Shown here in pieces: positions 26,441 to 33,871 of a stretch of 64,000 nt of DNA. Within the stretch, counting starts at the first letter, position 1. Every line of letters begins with the position of its first letter. A program made the position numbers and the translations under genes. The notes beneath the pieces are model-generated. The model had not been told where the DNA came from, ran no database searches, and saw only the letters and a program-made list of their open reading frames with translations. The stretch spans positions 2,024,726-2,088,725 of the forward strand of contig NZ_LN890655.1 of the NCBI RefSeq assembly GCF_900066015.1. Direction: 5' to 3'. This DNA comes from Candidatus Promineifilum breve (GTDB taxonomy: Bacteria; Chloroflexota; Anaerolineae; Promineifilales; Promineifilaceae).

Positions 26441-26794
26441 TCAAGCCAAAGCGGTCTTGGCGATGTCGACGACGGCCGAGAAAGCCGCTTCGTCGCGCAC
26501 GGCCAGGTCGGCCAGCGCCTTACGATCCAGCTTGACGTTGGCCGTTTTTAGGCCGTGCATGAAGCGACTGTAGGACAGACCGTGCTGCCGGGTGGCGGCG
26601 TTGATACGGGTGATCCACAGGCGGCGGAAGTCGCGCTTCTTGTTACGCCGGTCGCGGTAGGCGTACCAATACGACTTCATCATCGCTTCATTGGCCCGGC
26701 GGAACAGCTTGGAACGCGTGCCCCACTGGCCTTTGGTCATGCTGAGTATTTTCTTGTGACGACGGCGGGTTACAAAACCACCTTTTACGCGCAT
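26441..26794 (-). CDS. rplT: 50S ribosomal protein L20
   Basis: A 117-residue basic protein, the normal L20 length. Signatures: [37 protein letters not shown]20 binds 23S rRNA early in large-subunit assembly. It is last in the infC-rpmI-rplT order common to most bacteria and is followed by a strong intrinsic terminator. GAGG precedes the start by 8-9 nt. Confidence 0.98.
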   Translation of the reverse strand: MRVKGGFVTRRRHKKILSMTKGQWGTRSKLFRRANEAMMKSYWYAYRDRRNKKRDFRRLWITRINAATRQHGLSYSRFMHGLKTANVKLDRKALADLAVRDEAAFSAVVDIAKTALA

Positions 26795-26887
26795 ATCTTT
26801 TTACCTCGCATTTCATGGTAGCCTGGGCGCTCAACGCGGGGCGCGAGGCCAGGCAGCGATAGAGTCAACTCATCGATGGCTAGATGA

Positions 26888-27133
26888 CTAGCCCGGCGGA
26901 TTAGCCTTGTACTTCTTGAGATAGGGGGCCAGGCGCTTGATGCGGCGGCGATCGCCGGGCGCGGTGACCACGATCATCTCGGAGAACTGCTGCTTGGTAC
27001 GCTTCGACTTGCGCCGGCGCAAATGGCTTTTGCCGCCCTTGGTGCGGACGATCTTGCCTGAGCCGGTCATACGAAAGCGCTTGGAAGCCGCTTTGTGGGT
27101 CTTCAGTTTGTATTTCTTCGTTGCCTTTGGCAT
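26888..27133 (-). CDS. rpmI: 50S ribosomal protein L35
   Basis: An 81-residue, very basic protein. Signatures: MPKATKKYKLKTHKAASKRF, TGSGKIVRTKGGKSHLRR and SKRTKQQ. It is slightly longer than the usual 64-66 residues, with a C-terminal extension (YLKKYKANPPG). Sits between infC and rplT. Confidence 0.97.
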   Translation of the reverse strand: MPKATKKYKLKTHKAASKRFRMTGSGKIVRTKGGKSHLRRRKSKRTKQQFSEMIVVTAPGDRRRIKRLAPYLKKYKANPPG

Positions 27134-27196
27134 GGTTTACATCCCTTGCTACATCTAAAGTGGCCGGCGCGATCTCGTCCTCGGCCGGCCCTTGCC

Positions 27197-27219
27197 GAAA
27201 AAAAAGCCCCGTAGGGCTT
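27197..27219 (-). terminator. Intrinsic terminator/attenuator between infC and rpmI
   Basis: Reverse strand: AAGCCC, CTAC-type loop, GGGCTT followed by a run of T (27198-27205), starting 3 nt after the infC stop. It may lower rpmI-rplT expression relative to infC. Confidence 0.7.
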
Positions 27220-27222
27220 CTT

Positions 27223-27837
27223 TTATCCTTGGGTTGCTTCCGACTCCGGCTCTTTGGGAGCCTCGGCGCCGGAGGGGCTTTTCTGGGGCACGGCGCTTTC
27301 CGGCGCCAGCGTCAGGGTCATGCGCCACCCTTCCAGGGTCGGTTGTTGCTCCACAACCGCGATATCGCTCAAATCTTCGGCGATCTCCTGCAAGGCTCGC
27401 TGGCCGATCTCCGGGTAAGAGATCTCCCGCGACTTGAACCGGACCATGAACTTGACTTTCTTGCCCTCTTCGAGCCACTTGCGTGCGTTACGCACGCCAA
27501 TATCCTTATGGTAATCACCCGTTCGAGGCGACAGACGAATCGTCTTGATCTCGATCTTCTTCTGGTGCTTGCGGGCTTCGCGCTCTTTCTTCGTCTGTTC
27601 GTAGGCGAACTTGCCGAAATCGAGCACCCGGCACACCGGCGGGTTGGCATTCGGGGCCACTTCGACCAAATCCAGTTCCGCTTCCTCGGCGATACGCAGC
27701 GCATCGAAGAAGGGCAGAACGCCCCGATTGACACCGTTGTGGTCGATCAGGCGCACTTCGCGCGCCCGGATCTGCCGGTTGATCCGGTAATCAACGGTAA
27801 TTGGTTTGGTTACTGGTGGACGTCTTACTCTCTTAAT
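27223..27837 (-). CDS. infC: Translation initiation factor IF-3, starting at AUU
   Basis: The IF-3 N-terminal signature continues upstream of any ATG/GTG/TTG: the reverse frame reads DYRINRQIRAREVRLIDHNG, so a GTG at 27756 would delete it. The frame opens after a TAG at 27838-27840. The next codon is ATT (27835-27837), with AAGAGGG ending 6 nt before it. That gives 204 residues starting MKRVRRPPVTKPITVDYR. Known: infC of E. coli starts at AUU, and IF-3 represses its own mRNA by rejecting this start. The C-terminal domain (IRLSPRTGDYHKDIGVRNA, VKFMVRFKSREISYPE) is normal; the last 25 residues are a low-complexity tail. Confidence 0.93.
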   Translation of the reverse strand: MKRVRRPPVTKPITVDYRINRQIRAREVRLIDHNGVNRGVLPFFDALRIAEEAELDLVEVAPNANPPVCRVLDFGKFAYEQTKKEREARKHQKKIEIKTIRLSPRTGDYHKDIGVRNARKWLEEGKKVKFMVRFKSREISYPEIGQRALQEIAEDLSDIAVVEQQPTLEGWRMTLTLAPESAVPQKSPSGAEAPKEPESEATQG

Positions 27838-27924
27838 CTACTACCCTCTTTTCGGGCATTCCAGCACGCCGGAACCCGCGAATGCAATTGACAACAAAAA
27901 TACAGGCCAATGGCCTAAGCTTTA

Positions 27925-27953
27925 ATATTATCACAGCCTGAGGCCACAGTCAA
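27925..27953 (-). promoter_or_regulatory. Sigma-70 promoter of infC operon
   Basis: Reverse strand: TTGACT (27948-27953), 17-bp spacer, TAATAT (27925-27930). The leader of about 80 nt includes the palindrome TAGGCCATTGGCCT and a GCATTC/GAATGC stem just before the ribosome-binding site. Confidence 0.75.
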
Positions 27954-27989
27954 CCGGAGTGTTAGACCTCCGGCGTACCGAAGTTCTCT

Positions 27990-28048
27990 CAATCGCTATC
28001 GCTATCGTAATCGCAATCGAAGATCGAAAGCGAAAGCGATAGCGATTA
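27990..28048. repeat. ATCGCT hexamer inverted repeat
   Basis: AATCGCTATCGCTATCG... on the left and ...CGAAAGCGATAGCGATT on the right, a hairpin of iterated 6-bp units between infC and the DUF308 gene. Confidence 0.8.
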
Positions 28049-28063
28049 AGTCAGGTCAGTGAG

Positions 28064-28648
28064 CTATTCCACCCCGGCCGTCGGATTGCGCTTCTGCACC
28101 ATATAGCCAAAGGCGATCAGCCCCAGCCCGATGAGGGCCAGCACCGCCCCGGCCCATACGCGCAAATCACCAAGCTCACGGGCACGGAAGTAAAAGACCA
28201 GCACGCCCAGCGCGGCCAGTAACAGGTTGATGATCAGGGGCATGATCTGGAAGCGTTCGTTGCCGCGGGCGAAGAGCATCTCGAACAGGCCCAGCGCGCC
28301 ATAGGCGATGAGCAAGACGGCCAGCAGGGTGTAGGCGGCCGATATCGACAAGACGTCGAAATAGGCCAGCAACAGCAGCGCTCCGCCGCCGATCAGCCCC
28401 ACCAGGCCGCGCACCCGGTCGGTCGTCGAGCCGGGCGTGCCGCGATTCAGCAGGCTCATAAATGTCTGGATAGCCCCGGCCACGGTCAGGTAAATCGCCA
28501 GGGCATAGGCCACAAAGATCGGCGCGGTTTGCGCGTCGAGCAGCAGATAGAGGCCGAGGCCCAGAGCGAAGATGCCCCTGACCAGGGTCCAAATCCAGGC
28601 GTTGGGGTTCGCGGATACAGCCTTGCTTGAGGATTTTTTCGTCGCCAT
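28064..28648 (-). CDS. DUF308 / HdeD-like membrane protein
   Basis: A 194-residue protein. A basic, Ser-rich cytoplasmic N-terminus (MATKKSSSKA) is followed by six helices in three hairpins (TLVRGIFALGLGLYLLL, FVAYALAIYLTVAGAIQTF, LLAVLLIAYGALGLFEMLF). Similar in plan to 11471-12013 but clearly diverged. AGGAG precedes the start. A positively charged tail (QKRNPTAGVE) ends the protein. Role unknown beyond the family. Confidence 0.87.
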   Translation of the reverse strand: MATKKSSSKAVSANPNAWIWTLVRGIFALGLGLYLLLDAQTAPIFVAYALAIYLTVAGAIQTFMSLLNRGTPGSTTDRVRGLVGLIGGGALLLLAYFDVLSISAAYTLLAVLLIAYGALGLFEMLFARGNERFQIMPLIINLLLAALGVLVFYFRARELGDLRVWAGAVLALIGLGLIAFGYMVQKRNPTAGVE

Positions 28649-28686
28649 TTTGATTTCTCCTGTTACTGATGAAGTGCGCCGCGCTA

Positions 28687-28759
28687 GAAACCGAGTTTTC
28701 CCGGAAAGAAACCGGGGATCCCGGAAAGAAACCGAGTTTTCAAGAAAAAACTCGGTTTC
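28687..28759. repeat. Palindromic element family A, compound copy 5
   Basis: Three GAAACCG-type arms (GAAACCGAGTTTTC, GAAACCGGGGATC, GAAACCGAGTTTTC) and one closing AAAACTCGGTTTC arm, which suggests one element inserted in or rearranged with another. Lies between two reverse-strand genes. Confidence 0.8.
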
Positions 28760-29031
28760 TAGGTCAGACTTAGAACAATATTGAGAATAATCAACAGGGC
28801 AAACATCGCCAATGCCAGCAGGAAGACGCGCCGCAGGTCGCCGACGATGAAGCCGTACTCATCCTCGATGCGCTCGGCCGCGGCCTGGCTGCGGCTGAGC
28901 TTGGGCGCTTTGGCGGCGCGGGCTTCGGCCGCGGGCGGTGGGGCTTCGGCCGTCTCAGTGTCAATGATGTCCGGTGTGGCCGCCGGTCGGGCGGCGGGCT
29001 TACTCTTGGGGCGATTGCTCTTCTTAGCCAT
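28759..29031 (-). CDS. Small single-pass membrane protein upstream context of DUF308 gene
   Basis: A 90-residue protein. The first 55 residues are Lys/Pro/Ala-rich and disordered; then comes an acidic stretch (RIEDEYGFIVGDLRR) and one C-terminal helix (VFLLALAMFALLIILNIVLSL) that ends the protein. This resembles tail-anchored small proteins. It lies 17 bp after the sortase gene on the same strand, so it is probably co-transcribed with it. No family recognised; the stop lies within a palindromic repeat arm. Confidence 0.7.
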   Translation of the reverse strand: MAKKSNRPKSKPAARPAATPDIIDTETAEAPPPAAEARAAKAPKLSRSQAAAERIEDEYGFIVGDLRRVFLLALAMFALLIILNIVLSLT

Positions 29032-29048
29032 AAAACTCCTTGGGGCGA

Positions 29049-29972
29049 TTAGCCGCTATCTCCATCCGCCAGCCGGGCGAAGACGACGACGCGCCGGGTA
29101 TTGACGCGGTAGGGATAACAGGAAATGAGGGTCACCTGGGCGTGGTCGGTCGGCCCCATCACCCACACGTCGGTCGGTTCCACCACGCGGACTTCTTCGA
29201 CAACATACGTATACGCCTGCCGCTCGGTGGAGACGACGACCTCGTCGCCGGGCTTCAGCCGGTCGAGGTAGCGGAACGGTTCGCCGTAGATGTCGTTGTG
29301 GCCCGACAGGACGACGTTGCCCGCCCGCCCCGGTTGGCCGCTGCCGGCGTATTGGCCGATGCCCTTCTTCAGTTGTTCCCAATCGTCCCCCTGGACGATG
29401 GGATAATCGCCACTGAGGGCCGGAATCTGCAAGCGGCGGGCGGTCTCCGGGCCGGGGGTGGGGATGGGCGGGGCCACGTAGGCGTTGACCACGGGCATGA
29501 GATGTTCGGGGATGCCGCCGGCCTCGCCCGGTTCGGGGGCCTGGCCGTCGAGCGGCGGGTGGTGGCCGCCGGGCAGCAGGACGACGCCGATGGCCGGCGC
29601 GGGGGTGGCCGTGGGCAGGGCCAGCGCCTGACCCTGGGCGGCCTGGGCCGCGGCCAGCTCGGTGTTCAGCCGGCGATTGGTGCTCCAGAGCGTCAGCAGG
29701 ATCGCCACCAGGGCCACGGCGGCGGCGACCTCGACCAGCAGCAGGCCGCGGTCGGCCAGCCAGCGCCAGAACGGCCGGCGCGGCGCGGGAGCCAGCGCGG
29801 CGGCGATGAGCGCTTCGTCGGGCGCGCCGTCGGCCGCCGGGTCGGGGATGACGATGCGGCCGTCGGCCCTGGCCCGGCGCAGGCGTTGCTCCCGCTCGGC
29901 GCGGCGGCGGGCATAGAGCAGTCGCTCCAGCTCGACGGCGCTCAATTCTTCGGGCGACTTCTTTCCAGCCAT
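29049..29972 (-). CDS. Sortase (class D/E-like)
   Basis: A 307-residue protein. A cytoplasmic, Arg-rich N-terminus is followed by one helix (LLLVEVAAAVALVAILLTLW, about 77-97), a Pro-rich spacer, and a C-terminal sortase domain. Catalytic residues: His225 in VLSGHNDIYGEPF, Cys285 in TLISCYPY, Arg293 in NTRR. The TLISCYP box is typical of sortases. Known: sortases cut a C-terminal sorting signal and join proteins to the wall or to each other. No classical LPXTG-helix-Arg substrate is seen in this window. The gene begins a pair with the small membrane protein gene. Confidence 0.9.
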   Translation of the reverse strand: MAGKKSPEELSAVELERLLYARRRAEREQRLRRARADGRIVIPDPAADGAPDEALIAAALAPAPRRPFWRWLADRGLLLVEVAAAVALVAILLTLWSTNRRLNTELAAAQAAQGQALALPTATPAPAIGVVLLPGGHHPPLDGQAPEPGEAGGIPEHLMPVVNAYVAPPIPTPGPETARRLQIPALSGDYPIVQGDDWEQLKKGIGQYAGSGQPGRAGNVVLSGHNDIYGEPFRYLDRLKPGDEVVVSTERQAYTYVVEEVRVVEPTDVWVMGPTDHAQVTLISCYPYRVNTRRVVVFARLADGDSG

Positions 29973-30015
29973 GGCGGGATCATAGCGCAGGAGAGGGTAG
30001 ATTCAAAGGAGAAGA

Positions 30016-30083
30016 TGTGGCGGGTGGCGGGTGGCGAGTCGCGAGTTACACCCGCCACTCGCCACCCGCCACCCGCTACTCGC
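30016..30083. repeat. GTGGCGG heptamer palindrome
   Basis: GTGGCGG GTGGCGG GTGGCGA units, then complementary CGCCACC/CGCTACT units after a 10-bp centre. It fills most of the gap between the fourth GT-C gene and the sortase gene. Confidence 0.88.
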
Positions 30084-30091
30084 TTCATCTC

Positions 30092-32293
30092 TTACGGAGA
30101 TAAGACAACGAGGGGCGGCACCACGGCCGTATCGCCGCCGGGCGTGAGCAGGCGCGCGCCGGATGTCCGGTCGTAGACGCCGACGACGGCCGCATAATCG
30201 CCGGGCGCGGCCGAGGCGGGCACGACCACCGGCTGCACCTGGAGCACTACGTCGCCCGCCCGCCAGGCCCACGACGGCGCGTCCAGCCCGTCGTGCTGGG
30301 CCAGGATGCCGCCCGCGCCATCCAGCACGTGGGCGAATAGCACCGCGTCGGTGGTGAAGCTGGGCGGCACGACCGGCCCAGCCCGCGCCGGGTCGAGCAC
30401 GCGCCAGACGGTCAGCAATTCGGCCGTGTCGCCCGGCCGCACGCCCTCTTGCAGCCAGCGGGCGGCCGTCAGTTCAATCGCACCGTTGAAATCAACCGGC
30501 TGGGGCAGCGGGTCGCCGGTCAGGGCCGCGGCGGCCGTCGCGCCGTCGATCCAGTAGAGGGTGAAGCGCGGGTCGAGATCATCGGGCCGCAGATCGACCG
30601 TCTCGATGGCCTCCAGCACGGGGATGAAGGCCGGGTGGGGCGGCGTAGAATACGGGATGTAGGCCAGCATACGCTGTGGCGGGATGACCAGGGCGCGCCG
30701 GGCATCGACCCAGCGCGCCGTCTCGGCCACGGCCGGGTAATCGGCGGCCAGCACCAAGGCGATGGAGGAATCGTGGGCCGGGCCGGGGTAGACGGTGGAG
30801 AAAAGGACGGGATCGGCCGTGGGGTAGTTGGCCGTCATGTGGCCGAGGCCCGTCACCAGCGTATGTTGATACGCCCCGCGCACCTCGGCCGAATCGCCCC
30901 AACGCACGAAGTAGTCGCGGCCGGAGGTGAAAGCTACCCAAAGTACCAGGGCGATTGCTAGAAGCGCAGGGGAGCGGGGGAGCGGGGGAGCAGGGGGGAA
31001 AGAGAGAGCGCCCCTGCTCCCCTGCCCCCCTGCCCCCCTGCGCTTGATCACATCCAACACCGCCACACCCCCCACCGCCACAATCAGGTACACCGCCGGC
31101 AGCGCCGCCGCGTTGCGGGTGGTGTTGGCCGTGGGACCGGTGATGAGCGAGGGCAGAATGCCGGCCGCGAACCACAGCAGCAGAAAGGCATGGGCCGTCC
31201 GCCGCCAGCGCCACAGGCAGACCAGCAGCCCGATGACGAAGAAGACGGCCGAGACTACATCGAACACCGGCCGGCCGGGGATGTTGTAGGCCAGGAATTG
31301 GTCGCCGAAGCCGGGCCAGACGAAGGCCAGCAGCGCGTCGCGGACGTTGAGCAGCAGCGGGCCGAGGTCGCCCGCCGCCAGCCCTTGCAGCGGCCGATCG
31401 AGCATGTCCAGCCGCGTCTGCATCTCCGGGTGGGCGCGCAGATAGAGGAACAGCGGGGCCACCAGCAGCCCGGCCAGCAGCAGCCCGCCCACCACCGGCC
31501 GCCAGACGCGCCGGAAGGCCGCCCGGTGGACGAGCGCCAGGTAGCCCAGGAACGCCGGGAACACAAGCCAACTGACCCGCGCCGCCAGGTAGACGTGGAG
31601 CGTCAGGGCGAGGGAGATGGCGAAGAAGAGCAGGGGGGCAGGGGGGAAAGGGAGCAGGGGTGCAGGGGAGCGGGGGAGCAGGGGTGATCTCTCTTTCTCC
31701 CCTGCTCCCCTGCCCCCCTGCTCCCCCGCGCCGCTAACTTCCAACAAACGCCAGAACGCCACCACCGCCAACGCCATAAAGAACGGCAACATCCCCGCCC
31801 GCAGCGCCTCGCGGCCGGCCGCCAGGGGCCAGAAGGAGACGGCCATGAGCGCCGCGCCCAGCAGGGCCACGGCGCGGCCGAGGCGCGGCGCGGCCCAGGC
31901 GTAGGTCAGGGCGATGGCCGCCGTGCTGAAGACGACGTTGACCAGCCGCAAGGCCAATAGCCCGCGCCCCAGCGCGGCCATGAACAGGGCCACGGTGTAG
32001 CTGTAGATCGGCTCGCTGCCGTAATTGAGCGGGAAGAAATAGAGCAGGACGCCATTGAGGATGCCGATGGCCTCGCGGCCGTGGTTGGCCTCGTCGTGGG
32101 TCAGCCCCGGCGGGATGCCGGTCAGATTCCAGACGCGCAGGGCGAAGGCGACCAGGAGGATGAGGACGATGGGTGACCACCGACCGCCGACCGCGGGGGG
32201 AGCAGGGGAGCGGGGGTGCAGGGGGGCAGGGGTGGTCAGAGAAGCAGCGGTCGTTGTGGAATCGCCACCCGCCACTTGCCCCTCGCCACCCAT
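30092..32293 (-). CDS. GT-C type membrane glycosyltransferase coupled to methyltransferase gene
   Basis: A 733-residue protein. The start at 32293 overlaps the methyltransferase stop as TGATG and has AAGGGG before it; a longer open frame to 32698 lies inside the methyltransferase gene. Residues 1-40 derive largely from repeat DNA. The first helix (PIVLILLVAFALRVWNL) leads to the GT-C acidic motif in GLTHDEANHGREA (about 66-78). About 12 helices, then a soluble beta-rich C-terminal domain. Octamer-repeat insertions lie at residues about 189-222 and 418-443, in loops where paralogs carry other repeats. Palindrome A is absent from the loop where two paralogs have it. Confidence 0.87.
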   Translation of the reverse strand: MGGEGQVAGGDSTTTAASLTTPAPLHPRSPAPPAVGGRWSPIVLILLVAFALRVWNLTGIPPGLTHDEANHGREAIGILNGVLLYFFPLNYGSEPIYSYTVALFMAALGRGLLALRLVNVVFSTAAIALTYAWAAPRLGRAVALLGAALMAVSFWPLAAGREALRAGMLPFFMALAVVAFWRLLEVSGAGEQGGRGAGEKERSPLLPRSPAPLLPFPPAPLLFFAISLALTLHVYLAARVSWLVFPAFLGYLALVHRAAFRRVWRPVVGGLLLAGLLVAPLFLYLRAHPEMQTRLDMLDRPLQGLAAGDLGPLLLNVRDALLAFVWPGFGDQFLAYNIPGRPVFDVVSAVFFVIGLLVCLWRWRRTAHAFLLLWFAAGILPSLITGPTANTTRNAAALPAVYLIVAVGGVAVLDVIKRRGAGGQGSRGALSFPPAPPLPRSPALLAIALVLWVAFTSGRDYFVRWGDSAEVRGAYQHTLVTGLGHMTANYPTADPVLFSTVYPGPAHDSSIALVLAADYPAVAETARWVDARRALVIPPQRMLAYIPYSTPPHPAFIPVLEAIETVDLRPDDLDPRFTLYWIDGATAAAALTGDPLPQPVDFNGAIELTAARWLQEGVRPGDTAELLTVWRVLDPARAGPVVPPSFTTDAVLFAHVLDGAGGILAQHDGLDAPSWAWRAGDVVLQVQPVVVPASAAPGDYAAVVGVYDRTSGARLLTPGGDTAVVPPLVVLSP
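30965..31041. repeat. GCAGGGG octamer palindrome inside GT-C gene
   Basis: GCAGGGGA and GCGGGGGA units, then complementary CCCCTGCT/CCCCCTGC units, in frame (residues about 418-443, GAGGQGSRG then PPLPRSPALLA). Confidence 0.87.
31629..31729. repeat. GCAGGGG octamer palindrome inside GT-C gene
   Basis: Same family, longer copy, residues about 189-222 (GAGEQGGRGAGEK, then RSPLLPRSPAPLLP). Confidence 0.87.
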
Positions 32294-32300
32294 CACCCCT
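32195..32300. repeat. Octamer and heptamer repeat remnants at GT-C N-terminus
   Basis: A half-element of GCAGGGG units (32195-32232) and a half-element of CGCCACC units (32263-32290) near the start of the fourth GT-C gene, reaching the end of the methyltransferase gene. Confidence 0.75.
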
Positions 32301-33141
32301 TCCCCGGCTCGGCCACGGCGAAGACCTCGCGCTCGAAGAACCAGCGGAAGGGGGGCAACCCGAAGGCCACGCGGCGCAGCCCGGCCAGCAGCGGCGACTC
32401 GGTGCGGTTTTGCGGCGGCGAATCGAGCCAGACCTTGATGCCGGTGTAGCCCGCATCGCGCAGGCCGCGGCGCATCCGCACTAAATCCTGCTCGTTGACG
32501 TGGACATCCTGATTGACCGGCGTGATGGCCCGCGGGTCTTTGGGGTAGGCGTCGCCCTGGCCCATGAGGATACGCGCCCGGCGCACCCAGGGGTAGGCGT
32601 AGGCGTCGTACCAGCGATTGGGCGCGGTGTGGATGATGAGCCGCCCGCCCGGCTTCAGCACGCGGGCGATGTCGAGATAGGCGCGGTGCAGCTCCCACGG
32701 GAAAAGATGCTCCACCACGTCAAACAGCAGCGCCCGGTCGAAATAATTGTCGGGGAAGGGCAGCGTCTTGGCGTCGGCCTGCAACACGCCCGGCCGGGCG
32801 GGCAGGGTTTCGCCGGCGGCCGTGGCCCGCGCTACCTCGGCGCTGACCACGTCGCGCGACATGCGCGCCGCGGCCACGGCGTAATCCATGCCGTGGGCCT
32901 CCACGCCCAGGCGCATGCAGTGGCGCAGGATTTCGCCCCGGCCGCAGCCCACGTCGAGCACGCGCATGCCCGGCCGCACGCCGGCCAGGGCGAAGGCGTC
33001 GTGGAGCCGCCGCGAAAGGTGCGCCCCTTCCGATTCGATAAAGACGTCGTAGCCCTCGCACGCCGTCAGGAAGTACTCTTCCGTATAGAGGGTCGATGGG
33101 AGCGATGGCGCTCCATTAACGTGTGCCGCTTGTTTAGCCAT
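32293..33141 (-). CDS. Class I SAM-dependent methyltransferase
   Basis: A 282-residue protein starting MAKQAAHVNGAPS. Motif I is VLDVGCGRGEILRH (about residue 66), with the acidic residue in GMDYAVAAARM, motif for post-I, and DRALLFDVVEHLFPWELHRA as motif II, then VLKPGGRLIIHTAPN. This is the Methyltransf_11-like fold. Frame upstream of 33141 lacks a good start and overlaps the sigma-factor gene on the other strand. A TATAAT lies 12-17 nt upstream. Coupled to a GT-C gene, it may methylate a sugar or lipid in the same glycan pathway (inference). Confidence 0.88.
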   Translation of the reverse strand: MAKQAAHVNGAPSLPSTLYTEEYFLTACEGYDVFIESEGAHLSRRLHDAFALAGVRPGMRVLDVGCGRGEILRHCMRLGVEAHGMDYAVAAARMSRDVVSAEVARATAAGETLPARPGVLQADAKTLPFPDNYFDRALLFDVVEHLFPWELHRAYLDIARVLKPGGRLIIHTAPNRWYDAYAYPWVRRARILMGQGDAYPKDPRAITPVNQDVHVNEQDLVRMRRGLRDAGYTGIKVWLDSPPQNRTESPLLAGLRRVAFGLPPFRWFFEREVFAVAEPGKG

Positions 33142-33192
33142 ATGGTGTGCTTTTGGGGCATTATATGTCAGCGGGGCGCGCAGGGGCAAACC

Positions 33193-33218
33193 TGAAACCT
33201 TTGGCCGCGCCGTCCGTA
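33193..33218 (+). promoter_or_regulatory. ECF (sigma-W-type) promoter of the sigma-factor operon
   Basis: TGAAAC (33193-33198), 16-bp spacer, CGTA (33215-33218). This is exactly the TGAAAC-N16-CGTA pattern known for Bacillus sigma-W promoters. It lies 32 bp upstream of the preferred TTG start, pointing to autoregulation. Confidence 0.6.
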
Positions 33219-33249
33219 TAGCTGGATGAGTAGTCAGGAGATTGGTACG

Positions 33250-33837
33250 TTGAATAACGAGCAAGTCTGGTTGGAACAGGCCAGACGTGGCGACAAGTTT
33301 GCGTTCGGGCAGCTGATCGAAGCCTATCAGGGGCCGGTCTATAACCTGGCCTACCGGATGCTGGGCAATTCCGGCGAAGCCGAAGAGGCGGCGCAGGAAG
33401 CGTTTATTCGCGCCTACACCCGGCTCGATAGCTACGACCCGACGCACAAATTCAGCACGTGGCTGTTGTCGATCACGTCGAACTTTTGTATCGACCAGAT
33501 TCGCAAGCGCCGGGCGGTGTTGCTGTCGATTGACGAGCCGCTGCCGCCTCATCCGGCGCTGCATAGCGATAACAACAAGGGGCCGGAAGCGGCCTATGTG
33601 GCCCAGGAACGCGAGGAACTGGTGCAGAACTTATTGAGCGAACTGCCGGAGGAGTATCGCCAGGCAGTTGTGTTGCGGTATTGGTACGACATGGCCTACG
33701 AGGAGATCGCCGAGGTACAAAAAACGACCGTCAGCGCGGTGAAATCGCGCTTGTTTCGCGCCCGGCGCATGTTGGCCGATGCCGGCCTGGCCCGCGGCCT
33801 GCTGCCGGCCGACCAGTTGGAAGAGGTCGCGGTCTAG
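33250..33837 (+). CDS. ECF-family RNA polymerase sigma factor
   Basis: A 195-residue protein from TTG at 33250, preferred because AGGAG lies 9 nt before it; ATG at 33226 would add 8 residues and has no ribosome-binding site. Region 2 (FGQLIEAYQGPVYNLAYRML, EEAAQEAFIRAYTRLDSY, FSTWLLSITSNFCIDQIRKR) and region 4 (LPEEYRQAVVLRYWYDMAYE, AVKSRLFRARRML) are complete, with an acidic linker. Group-specific sigma factor acting with the anti-sigma gene 34 bp downstream. Confidence 0.95.
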   Translation: MNNEQVWLEQARRGDKFAFGQLIEAYQGPVYNLAYRMLGNSGEAEEAAQEAFIRAYTRLDSYDPTHKFSTWLLSITSNFCIDQIRKRRAVLLSIDEPLPPHPALHSDNNKGPEAAYVAQEREELVQNLLSELPEEYRQAVVLRYWYDMAYEEIAEVQKTTVSAVKSRLFRARRMLADAGLARGLLPADQLEEVAV

Positions 33838-33871
33838 GGCTGGGGGTTTTTTTCGCAGAGGGAGAGACGGT

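Noticed and set aside
27121-27891. 256-codon plus-strand frame over infC
   Set aside because: Opposite infC, with its motifs clear on the reverse strand; also crosses the terminator.
29040-30176. 378-codon plus-strand frame
   Set aside because: Opposite the sortase gene, and its end reads repeat DNA; no ribosome-binding site or family.
32294-32698. N-terminal extension of the fourth GT-C protein
   Set aside because: Lies inside the methyltransferase gene and reads Arg/Ala-rich; the ATG at 32293 overlaps the upstream stop and has a ribosome-binding site.
33142-33564. N-terminal extension of the methyltransferase
   Set aside because: Runs opposite the sigma-factor gene with no start signal; the methyltransferase proper starts at 33141.
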